The notes beneath the pieces were generated by a model. It was given only the letters and a program-made list of their open reading frames with translations, was not told the DNA's origin and did not search any database. A stretch of 20,827 nucleotides of DNA from IMG/VR virus record IMGVR_UViG_3300030098_004120, positions 1 through 20,827 of that record; one strand, given 5' to 3'. This document shows positions 8,618-15,207 of this stretch, piece after piece; positions within the stretch are counted from its first letter, which is position 1, and every line of letters begins with the position of its first letter. Made by a program: the position numbers and the translations under genes. Source of the stretch: a virus.

Positions 8618-8896
8618 ATGAGCCTCGACCTCAAAGACCTCATCCGAATGCAGAAGCAGGGATGGAAGAAGGACGAGGGGGCCTATGCGGACCCTGACGC
8701 CACTGGTCGTGAGAGGCTTGCGGGAATCACACGCGAACAGCGCATGAGAACTCGCAATGTGCGGGACATTATTGACATTGGCTCAGGCACACGATGCAAA
8801 CACTGCGGGATGCTTCATTTCCTCTATCTTGAGCGATGTGGGGCGTGTTCTAAGCCGATGGAATACAACCTCGGCAAAACTGAGGTGAATGTGTGA
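8618..8896 (+). CDS. Zinc-ribbon small protein
   Basis: A 92-residue protein with a charged helical N-terminal half (residues 1-55) and a C-terminal zinc ribbon: Cys60, Cys63, Cys74 and Cys77 in a C-x2-C-x10-C-x2-C pattern that should bind one zinc. ATG 8618 is preferred over GTG 8609 because GAGGTG lies 6 bases upstream. The gene ends in TGATG, sharing its last base with the next start. Zinc-ribbon proteins are common in archaea and their viruses. Whether this one is a virion part or binds nucleic acid cannot be told from the sequence. Confidence 0.75.
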   Translation: MSLDLKDLIRMQKQGWKKDEGAYADPDATGRERLAGITREQRMRTRNVRDIIDIGSGTRCKHCGMLHFLYLERCGACSKPMEYNLGKTEVNV

Positions 8897-9327
8897 TGTC
8901 TGTGCCTCTTAGCAAAGCATGGACCGTGCTCAAAGAATCGTTAGCGCAACCATCTCCCGAGGCTGTGCAAGCAGCGACGGCTTCAGGGCAACAGTCTATT
9001 TTGACTCCCGGCTTTTCCCCAGCCTCTACCCCCACACCCCCGCCTAAAGCATGGGACAAGTTGCTATGGGGCCCTGAAGGTAAAATCAAACTCGATGCTG
9101 ATGTAGGGGAATGGAATGAACAAACGCAAGATTGGGACAGACCGTGGTCAGAACATCTCAAAGACTACTGGCAAGGTGCGAAGGCTGCGGTGAGTTCAAA
9201 ACAAGCCAAAGACCAAGCGTGGACGGACTTGAAAGGAAAGATGGCTGCGGACAGAGAAAAAAGGCGGCAAATAGTGGAAGAATACAGAGCAAGACCCGAT
9301 TACAAGCCCCCACTTGGTGATGCCTAA
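8896..9327 (+). CDS. Unrecognised protein with three AW-x2-L motifs
   Basis: A 143-residue protein; ATG 8896 overlaps the previous stop and has GAGGTGA 7 bases upstream. It carries three spaced copies of a short Trp motif: KAWTVLKESL (residues 7-16), KAWDKLLW (51-58) and QAWTDLKGK (107-115). They are separated by a Pro/Thr-rich linker (~38-50) and a Trp-rich part (73-92), and the C-terminal end is basic and helical. No known family. The repeated motif suggests repeated docking to a partner. It sits just before the head-tail adaptor. Confidence 0.65.
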   Translation: MSVPLSKAWTVLKESLAQPSPEAVQAATASGQQSILTPGFSPASTPTPPPKAWDKLLWGPEGKIKLDADVGEWNEQTQDWDRPWSEHLKDYWQGAKAAVSSKQAKDQAWTDLKGKMAADREKRRQIVEEYRARPDYKPPLGDA

Positions 9328-10955
9328 TGCCGACCGTATTTCAGACTGGCGAGAGTGTCCCACGACCCATAGACCCTGACCGGCTCTATTACACTACTGC
9401 GCAAAAGGTTGCAGACATTTTGCAGATTCCGTTTCCTGACGCCGTCAGCCTCTCATACGATAGTGGTCCCGGCACACCTCGGACCACATATGTGCTGATT
9501 AGTCCCACAGACCACAGACATACTGGGTTTGAAGTGGATGACAAAGTGGAAATTGCCAGTGAGGGCACGATGGGTGAAGAGGCATACATTGCTTCAATTG
9601 TGGCTTCAGGGGCAGACATTAGGCTCAATCTCAAAGATGCAGCAGGAGCCACATACGCATTAACACAGAATCACACTACGGCTTTGTTTGCGACTGTGCA
9701 GAACCTACAATCGTTCACCAATGGTAAACGTCGTGGTGTGACCAAAGCGGCTGTGCAGACGCTCATCAAGAGGACGCAGGACAAGTTGGACAATCTGACC
9801 AATAACTCATGGCGTCCCATGCTACAGACAGCCGAGTATGTGAACTTTGACACATACAAACCATACAGGCGCAGATACTACACGGACTATGTGGGCACAG
9901 CCCCATTGCGCTTCCGCAATGTGCAGCAGATTCTAAGACTGGAAATATGGCAAGGTCAAGAATACCGTGAAGTCGGGGCAGCAGAAGCACGTGTAACAGT
10001 GACGAATCAAAGTGCATTGAGCACAGCCGACTATGTGTATCTGTGCCCCGGTGGTGGAGGTGTAGCCTCTCTGAAAGTCGGGGCAGGTTCAGGGAACTGG
10101 CGTGCTGACTTCGATGACTCATCCACAGCACAGAATCTTGCTGACCTCATCAACAAAGACTTCAATCGAAACAAGTCCGAAGTTGCCTTTTCACCATCCT
10201 TCTCTTCCGAAGATGTATATGGGACAGGTGGTCTTACTACGGCCAAAGTCCACCATGAGTTCCTTGCATCTGCTAACGCTGACTACGGCGCAGGTAAAAT
10301 GAAAATCACATCCATGCGACGTGGTGAAGGTGGGCAGAATGCCACATTGGCCACAACCAATCTCGATGGTCTGTCTATCGGCAATGTGACTGATTCATCC
10401 ACAACCATCTCGTCTCTCGCTGGAAGCACATTGACAGTGACCAGCACAGACGGGTTTGCACCTTATGGCATCTTGTTCATTGGTTCAGGCTCTTCAGTGA
10501 AGGCAGCATACTATACTGCGAAGACCAACACAACTTTCACAGGCATCACTGAACTAACACCCACAGGGTTCAATGCAGCAGCCACCAACGGTGTGATAGT
10601 AAACCAGTATCGTATGAAGATTGACTATGTGGGCACAACCACTGGTGATGAAGCACGTTTGCGCGACTGGTGGATGGACTACGAACTCGGTATCATCTAT
10701 TTCAACAACACATACCCCTACTTTGAGTGGAATGCTGTCAAGGTCACATATGTGCACGGTGAGCGATATGTGGAGAAGGCGATAGAGGATATTGCCACCA
10801 AACTGGTCGCTATGGACTTACTCATCTCTGACGACCGCACAGTGCTACTACCTGAAGGCACATCTAACATTGACCTCGGTAGTAAGTATCAATTGCTCAA
10901 GCAGCAGGTCGCAGAGACCCTGCCTCGCTATGTGGAGGTGTTGGACATCCTATGA
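9327..10955 (+). CDS. Head-tail connector (adaptor) protein with inserted beta domain
   Basis: A 542-residue protein. The N-terminal part (YYTTAQKVADILQIPFPDAV) and the helical GVTKAAVQTLIKRTQDKLDN segment resemble head-tail adaptors. The C-terminal part (DYELGIIYFNNTYPYFEW, VKVTYVHGERYVEKAIEDIA and a final long helix) is typical of gp6-like connectors that dock under the portal. Residues ~245-345 look like an insertion: a DxAQNLADLIN helix followed by KMKITSMRRGEGGQNATLAT, a pattern also seen in the tail protein at 16998. That makes it much longer than usual adaptors (100-250 residues). The start overlaps the previous stop as TAATG. The family call is by motif and position only. Confidence 0.65.
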   Translation: MPTVFQTGESVPRPIDPDRLYYTTAQKVADILQIPFPDAVSLSYDSGPGTPRTTYVLISPTDHRHTGFEVDDKVEIASEGTMGEEAYIASIVASGADIRLNLKDAAGATYALTQNHTTALFATVQNLQSFTNGKRRGVTKAAVQTLIKRTQDKLDNLTNNSWRPMLQTAEYVNFDTYKPYRRRYYTDYVGTAPLRFRNVQQILRLEIWQGQEYREVGAAEARVTVTNQSALSTADYVYLCPGGGGVASLKVGAGSGNWRADFDDSSTAQNLADLINKDFNRNKSEVAFSPSFSSEDVYGTGGLTTAKVHHEFLASANADYGAGKMKITSMRRGEGGQNATLATTNLDGLSIGNVTDSSTTISSLAGSTLTVTSTDGFAPYGILFIGSGSSVKAAYYTAKTNTTFTGITELTPTGFNAAATNGVIVNQYRMKIDYVGTTTGDEARLRDWWMDYELGIIYFNNTYPYFEWNAVKVTYVHGERYVEKAIEDIATKLVAMDLLISDDRTVLLPEGTSNIDLGSKYQLLKQQVAETLPRYVEVLDIL

Positions 10956-11239
10956 TTGATGAAAAGACACTCAAAGCATTGGCTGAAAGTCAAAGAGAGC
11001 CCATCATGCAAGCGCGCAAACTCTCTGTGTTCACAGATGAAGGTAGGATGTTCCTGTTAGCGAACGCTCACGCTTACGGTTATGAAGTGGATGGGAACGG
11101 CGTGATTATGTCTGTAGACGGGAAAGCGTTGGATGAAAAGCACGAAGATTACATTTCTATCAAAATGAGAGCCGAGCGACAGGCTCAAGTGGAGAGCCCT
11201 ATTGGGGCAGACATACTCAAGGAAGCGGAGGGCAACTGA
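10952..11239 (+). CDS. Small connector-region protein, unrecognised
   Basis: A 95-residue charged protein (MIDEKTLKALAESQREPI) with a central segment LANAHAYGYEVDGNGVIMSV and a helical, charged end. It starts in an ATGA overlap with the adaptor gene, so translation is probably coupled. Its position between the adaptor and the terminator-like gene suggests a neck or assembly role. No family recognised. Confidence 0.65.
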   Translation: MIDEKTLKALAESQREPIMQARKLSVFTDEGRMFLLANAHAYGYEVDGNGVIMSVDGKALDEKHEDYISIKMRAERQAQVESPIGADILKEAEGN

Positions 11240-11240
11240 T

Positions 11241-11681
11241 ATGGCGACAGAATCTATTGAACTCATCCGTTCTATTTTCGATACCAATTGGAACCGCGCC
11301 AATACTTCACAGCGCAAACCTGTGATTCAAGACATCACTACGGTGGACCCCGGTCGAGGAAAACGCTTTGACCTGAACCGCAGTGATGCGATTTTTCTCT
11401 ATGAGACTGCTCACAATGAAGAGCAACCGGATATTTTCTATGACGTGGTGCACACACGTGTCAACGTCACAGTTGATGCGCGCACAGTCATGGGCCGTGA
11501 CCAAATCATGAAGATGGAGGATGAGATTCGACGCATCGTCCACAGCAAGCGCAAGGGAGATGGGCAGAACTTTGACAGACTGCTCTACAAGACGCGCACA
11601 GACCTTTCAGATAGGACCAAACATCTGCACAGGTTTACCTTTCAAGTCGAAATAGTCATATTCGCGGAACTCATCGCGTAG
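11241..11681 (+). CDS. Tail terminator / tail completion-like protein
   Basis: A 146-residue protein. A long N-terminal helix (ESIELIRSIFDTNWN) is followed by beta strands (DAIFLYETAHNEEQ, VHTRVNVTVDART), a helix (MKMEDEIRRIVHSKRK) and final strands (HRFTFQVEIVIFAELIA). This alpha-beta order fits tail terminator or head-tail completion proteins that cap the tail tube. ATG 11241 is chosen over an upstream in-frame ATG (11202) that would overlap the previous gene, because GGAGG lies 9 bases before it. It directly precedes the tail tube gene, the usual place for a terminator. Moderate confidence only. Confidence 0.6.
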   Translation: MATESIELIRSIFDTNWNRANTSQRKPVIQDITTVDPGRGKRFDLNRSDAIFLYETAHNEEQPDIFYDVVHTRVNVTVDARTVMGRDQIMKMEDEIRRIVHSKRKGDGQNFDRLLYKTRTDLSDRTKHLHRFTFQVEIVIFAELIA

Positions 11682-11691
11682 AGGGAGAGCA

Positions 11692-14115
11692 ATGCCATCA
11701 ACAGTATACAAGGGCGACATTAGCGAGGCCACATTTGGTCATGAAACAGGATTTACACTGGAATACGACTACCATAATGGGTTGAGATTCAGTGTGCAAG
11801 CAACAGCAGGTGACATCACCACTCTCCGCATGACTGCGGGTGGTGGCTCAGGTCATTTTGTTGGCGCAAACCAGTATCTTTGCTACCCAGTGGGACTACT
11901 TGCAGGAAGCAAGTTGCGCATCAAGGGTGGCGGTGCATTGAGTGCAGATGACCACGCCACGACAGGCAATATCTACACCATCGTGGACAACTATGGCACA
12001 GACATCCTTGTCACACCTGCTCTGAAAACCAGTGCAGTGACTGCTGCGACAGCAGGTGACGCTCTCATTATTGACTCACTTGGCACACCCACACCTGATG
12101 TCGGTATGGTGTATAGCCCCGGTGCTGCTGCCAGTGACGAGACCGTGCTCACAGACCAGTTCATTGGACTTGCGGCAACTCTGACCTTCCCTGAAACGAA
12201 GGCGGAGATTCGACGCTCACACGTTATCGGTATTGGTCGAGATGTCGTAGTGCAAGAACCACAGCGATTCAGCAATGAGGGTGGCAGCATTGAGATGATG
12301 CTGAACAGCCCACGTTGGTTATACTATGGCCTCGGTAACGAAGCCGTATATGGTGGACTCACTGCAAAGGCCACACTTGGTGGACCTGCCGCAGCAGCCG
12401 TCTCTATGGGTGATACATTTGTTGAGTTTGTATCAGGGACTGTGACCAACCCACCTACTGTTGGTGAGTATATTCTCATCGTGGACACCACAGATGTGCT
12501 GACACCCACAGACCATGAGGACCCTATCACTACTGGAACCAAATGGACTCAATTGCAGACCAATTTCCAAACCACTGAACGGAATGAATTGCGCCGTGTC
12601 ATTTGCATTGACACGACAGGGAGTGTCACTCGCATCCATGTAGATGACCCATTCAATTTCAACCACGATGCTGGATGCACAATAAAAACAGTCGCTTTCC
12701 ATGATGGAAGCACTAACGGTTCACCACACTTCGATACCGCAACTGCGACCTATGGGACAATCACCAATCGTCAGAGTCGTGCACTTTTCAGTGGCTATCA
12801 CACACCTTCATTCTCATTGGAGACCTCGATGCGCACACGTGATGTGGATTCCTATGGAACAGGCGGCTATACAGGGTCACAAGCAAGCAATGTGCCTAAC
12901 ACTGCTTCTGACAGTAAGCAATTGACGCGAATCTACAAAGGATGTAAAGTCAAAGAATGGTCAATCGCTGCTGACGCAGATGCTGAAGTGAAGATGACAA
13001 TGGGCTTCGATGCTCTGATGTGCTACACAGACACAGGTCGTCTTGAGGACAGTGTTGGAGGTGTCGCTACACTCACAGTCACAGAGGACGGTTCAGGGTA
13101 TTCAGCAGTGTCCGCAGCAGCGTCAACTCATCACCGAGGTTCAGGTGCAACATTTACTACCACTATTCTGAATGGTGTTCCCGAGACATTGGGACCCATG
13201 ACAAATGTTGGGACAGGCTACACAGCAGGGGTAAAGGCCACGACTTCAGCAGGGTCAGGCACAGGTCTCACAGTGGATATTACTGTGAATGGAGGATTTG
13301 TCACGTCTGCCACCATAGTTGCACATGGGTCAGGTTATGCTGCCTCTGAAGTTATCACAGTCAGCACAGGTGGTGCTAATGCTACATTCACAGTGGCGAC
13401 GATTTCCAACGGTGTGCTGAACACAGTAGCAGTCAATGCTGCCGGTTCAGGTTATCGAGTTGGTGACGTATTGACTCTGGCCGGTGGTTCAGGAGGAACT
13501 GTGACTGTGGCCACTGTAACAGCAGCAGTCGGTGACCGCTATACGGCACACCGAATGTTTGAGAATGTCGGCAACGGTCTTTCAGAACGTAAGGCGGCAG
13601 GTATTGCACCTAACACCGAAAAACCCTACTTTTTCTACAATGGGACCATCAGTGCTTTTGGAATGAATATCGCGCAAGTTACAAACTTCAGCCTATCAGG
13701 TCGGAACAACACCACTACGCACTACACAATCCGTGGCAATCCACAGGCAGAAGCACGGAACACATCAGGGCAATCACTTGAACAGATTCCATTTGGTGGC
13801 GCACGCAACCCTTCACTCATCGTGGAAGGTAAGGTTGAGTATGAGATGGCCATGACAATCATTGTCAGTGACCCACTACTATGGCATGAGTTCCGCACAA
13901 ACCGCACACACAATCACACTGAACCCATCACACTCACACTGACGAAAGCAGGTGCAGGTGCGAATCGTGAGCAATTGGTCATCATCGTTGATGACTACAT
14001 TATTGCAGAAGCCCCACTGGGCATCCCTGAAGATAAGGGCGTAATCAAGAGCGAACTCAAGATTATGCCAAAGCACGTTAAGGTCGTCTCACACGACGCC
14101 CTGCTACACTGTTGA
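11692..14115 (+). CDS. Tail tube (major tail) protein with GSGY-repeat insertion
   Basis: An 807-residue protein starting after GGGAGAG. The N-terminal ~450 residues contain a tube-like part (SGYHTPSFSLETSMRTRD, then GCKVKEWSIAADADAEVKMT). Residues ~457-617 are a Gly/Thr/Val-rich insertion of four GxGY units, and the tube-like sequence resumes (PYFFYNGTISAFG, VTNFSLSGRNNTT). The end (LLWHEFRTN, VIIVDDYIIAEAPLGIP, KSELKIMPKHVKVVSHD) matches tail tube proteins of the TTP type. The family is usually 150-400 residues, so this is an enlarged form whose insertion probably decorates the tail surface. No sheath-like gene is nearby, which points to a non-contractile tail. The call rests on pattern and place before the tail chaperones and tape measure. 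Confidence 0.7.
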   Translation: MPSTVYKGDISEATFGHETGFTLEYDYHNGLRFSVQATAGDITTLRMTAGGGSGHFVGANQYLCYPVGLLAGSKLRIKGGGALSADDHATTGNIYTIVDNYGTDILVTPALKTSAVTAATAGDALIIDSLGTPTPDVGMVYSPGAAASDETVLTDQFIGLAATLTFPETKAEIRRSHVIGIGRDVVVQEPQRFSNEGGSIEMMLNSPRWLYYGLGNEAVYGGLTAKATLGGPAAAAVSMGDTFVEFVSGTVTNPPTVGEYILIVDTTDVLTPTDHEDPITTGTKWTQLQTNFQTTERNELRRVICIDTTGSVTRIHVDDPFNFNHDAGCTIKTVAFHDGSTNGSPHFDTATATYGTITNRQSRALFSGYHTPSFSLETSMRTRDVDSYGTGGYTGSQASNVPNTASDSKQLTRIYKGCKVKEWSIAADADAEVKMTMGFDALMCYTDTGRLEDSVGGVATLTVTEDGSGYSAVSAAASTHHRGSGATFTTTILNGVPETLGPMTNVGTGYTAGVKATTSAGSGTGLTVDITVNGGFVTSATIVAHGSGYAASEVITVSTGGANATFTVATISNGVLNTVAVNAAGSGYRVGDVLTLAGGSGGTVTVATVTAAVGDRYTAHRMFENVGNGLSERKAAGIAPNTEKPYFFYNGTISAFGMNIAQVTNFSLSGRNNTTTHYTIRGNPQAEARNTSGQSLEQIPFGGARNPSLIVEGKVEYEMAMTIIVSDPLLWHEFRTNRTHNHTEPITLTLTKAGAGANREQLVIIVDDYIIAEAPLGIPEDKGVIKSELKIMPKHVKVVSHDALLHC
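13090..13540 (+). repeat. Four-unit GxGY protein repeat (39-40 residues)
   Basis: GSGY or GTGY codons fall at 13090, 13210, 13327 and 13444, so units are 120, 117 and 117 bases. Units share the layout GxGY, a short acidic or Ala-rich turn, a GGxGxxxTV strand, then a strand leading to the next unit. Nucleotide similarity is limited to short blocks around the GGTTCAGGTTAT core, so this is an old protein repeat. Confidence 0.75.
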
Positions 14116-14121
14116 GGTGAT
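14114..14121 (+). promoter_or_regulatory. Ribosome binding site for cysteine micro-ORF
   Basis: GAGGTGAT overlaps the stop region of the tail tube gene and lies directly before two successive ATG codons (14122, 14125). It matches the anti-Shine-Dalgarno over eight bases. The spacing is short for 14122 and better for 14125 (4 bases after GGTGA). It explains a start here better than any start in the SAP frame. Confidence 0.55.
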
Positions 14122-14175
14122 ATGATGATATGTGACGGACAATGCTGGAAATGCCCACTAAGGGGGTATTGTTGA
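14122..14175 (+). CDS. Micro-ORF: 17-residue four-cysteine peptide
   Basis: A very short frame between the tail tube and SAP genes encodes MMICDGQCWKCPLRGYC. Cys4, Cys8, Cys11 and Cys17 form C-x3-C-x2-C-x5-C, enough ligands for one zinc or two disulfides. It is preceded by GAGGTGAT and its TGA overlaps the next ATG as TGATG, the same coupling seen at other junctions in this module (8896, 16998). It might be a real peptide, or a leader whose translation drives the SAP gene. Short length means chance cannot be excluded. Confidence 0.45.
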   Translation: MMICDGQCWKCPLRGYC

Positions 14176-14588
14176 TGAGAAGAAGCCTACACCCCGGTGG
14201 TAGACGCCGTCTTGAACCTGAACCCGTAGTGGTGGAAGAACCAATCTTCGACCCTGAAGCGGGCAAGCCTGATGAAACCCCATTCATTGAGGACACCCCC
14301 ACTAACGATGACGCCGTGACCAGTGAAGATACTGGAAAGGCGCAAGATGATTACGATTCGATGACTGTCGAGCAGTTGAAGGCACTTTGCCGTGCCGCAG
14401 GACTGCCCGTATCAGGCACGAAAGCACAGTTGATAGAACGACTGCGCACACTGACTGAAGCCCCCGAGGAATCGGCTGCTGAGGAAAGTGAGGATGCCCC
14501 TGCCGAGGCAGCAGCACCCGACGAAGGAAGTGAGTTAGATGGAGGAAATGACGGACAGTCAGAAGGAACCGAGCCAGTTAGTGAATGA
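14175..14588 (+). CDS. SAP-domain acidic protein
   Basis: A 137-residue protein. It begins with a basic MRRSLHPGGRRR, then an acidic Pro/Glu/Asp linker, a clear SAP domain at residues 62-94 (MTVEQLKALCRAAGLPVSG and TKAQLIERLRTL), and an acidic Glu/Ala/Ser tail. SAP domains bind DNA, often AT-rich. ATG 14175 overlaps the micro-ORF stop and has AAGGGGG (14160-14166) 8 bases upstream; ATG 14142 would add 11 residues but has only a weak binding site. The last 50 bases overlap the tail chaperone gene. A DNA-binding domain between tail tube and tail chaperone genes is unusual; its role is unknown. Confidence 0.75.
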   Translation: MRRSLHPGGRRRLEPEPVVVEEPIFDPEAGKPDETPFIEDTPTNDDAVTSEDTGKAQDDYDSMTVEQLKALCRAAGLPVSGTKAQLIERLRTLTEAPEESAAEESEDAPAEAAAPDEGSELDGGNDGQSEGTEPVSE

Positions 14589-14913
14589 TATATCGAGCCT
14601 ACTCGTAACGGGTGGGGCTAAGATGCATGAGATTCAGGTAGACCCTGAGAATAATCTCATGTTGCGTGTGTGGGTCAAAGAACTCACCTTCTTGCAGATG
14701 CAAGACGCTATCAAATCGTTTGTAGACATCAATCCCGAAGGTGGAGTTAATCTCGACCTTGCAGGGTATTGGCGATACATGATGGAGAAGTGCATTGAGC
14801 GCACTGAACCACAGATGACAAAGACACAGATGCTCGGTTTGAAAGCCTCTGTCGCTCAACAAATTACAGCATTACTACCACAACCACAGGACCTGATGAT
14901 GGGCCCTTTGTGA
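14539..14913 (+). CDS. Tail assembly chaperone, G-like
   Basis: A 124-residue protein with NNLMLRVWVKELTFLQMQDA and a helical DLAGYWRYMMEKCIERTEP segment, resembling the first tail assembly chaperone of long-tailed phages. These proteins coat the tape measure during tail building and are absent from the finished particle. AAGGAAG precedes ATG 14539 and the gene overlaps the SAP gene by 50 bases. The last codons run through GGGCCCT and end in a stop overlapping the next frame, the arrangement expected for a frameshifted G/GT pair. Confidence 0.7.
   Translation: MEEMTDSQKEPSQLVNDISSLLVTGGAKMHEIQVDPENNLMLRVWVKELTFLQMQDAIKSFVDINPEGGVNLDLAGYWRYMMEKCIERTEPQMTKTQMLGLKASVAQQITALLPQPQDLMMGPL
14901..14907 (+). 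promoter_or_regulatory. Candidate -1 ribosomal frameshift site
   Basis: G-GGC-CCT in the frame of the G-like chaperone fits the XXXYYYZ slippery rule (GGG CCC T). A -1 slip here reads GGG CCC TTT GTG and enters the frame of the T-like gene two codons before the zero-frame stop at 14911-14913. Gene position, order and frame match the conserved G/GT frameshift of tailed phages. Use of this exact heptamer in the host is not shown. Confidence 0.6.
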
Positions 14914-14930
14914 CATGGCCTGAAAGGGCC
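14902..14930 (+). other. Perfect 8-bp hairpin at the chaperone junction
   Basis: GGCCCTTT (14902-14909) pairs perfectly with AAAGGGCC (14923-14930) around a 13-base loop that holds the GTG start and the upstream TGA stop. The 5' arm overlaps the slippery heptamer, so it would be opened by the ribosome at the slip site. It could modulate pausing or start-codon access. Confidence 0.55.
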
Positions 14931-15203
14931 GAACAGTTGTATCAGGACATGAAACGTGAGAAGACAACTATTGAGAGCATGGTGGATGGAATGGTGTATT
15001 ACGTGGCACGCCATTACAAAATCAGTATCACTGAAGTCCTCGCAATGGCCCCTGATGTGTTTGAGCAATCGTTTGTGTGGGCTACAGCCTCTGACCGACG
15101 ACAGGCTGATGAAATGGAGAAGGTGACCAATCAGTCTAAGAGCACGACCAGCATAGGCTCAACAGAGCGCGGGACCCCGTTCCCCGGCAGTGAAGGATGG
15201 TGA
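14910..15203 (+). CDS. Tail assembly chaperone extension, T-like
   Basis: A 97-codon frame (AEQLYQDMKREKTTIESMVD, ARHYKISITEVLAMAPDVFE) with the helical look of the second tail chaperone: a short helix, then an 'ITEVLAMAPDVFEQS' type motif and a polar tail. The nominal GTG start at 14910 overlaps the previous stop (GTGA) and lacks a good binding site. The frame is -1 relative to the G-like gene, and a slippery heptamer lies just upstream. It is therefore probably expressed at least partly as a G-T fusion of about 221 residues. It directly precedes the tape measure gene, as in phage lambda. Confidence 0.65.
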   Translation: MTWPERAEQLYQDMKREKTTIESMVDGMVYYVARHYKISITEVLAMAPDVFEQSFVWATASDRRQADEMEKVTNQSKSTTSIGSTERGTPFPGSEGW

Positions 15204-15207
15204 GTAA

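Noticed and set aside
13090-13540. Regular repeats as a CRISPR array
   Set aside because: The ~117-base period lies within an open frame, repeats are degenerate in DNA, and units encode a protein motif.
11692-14115. Tail sheath protein
   Set aside because: The C-terminal part matches tail tube patterns, and there is no second tube gene between it and the chaperones as a contractile tail would need.
14142-14144. ATG 14142 as the SAP-gene start
   Set aside because: Weak binding site; ATG 14175 has AAGGGGG upstream and a TGATG coupling to the micro-ORF. The longer form is still possible.
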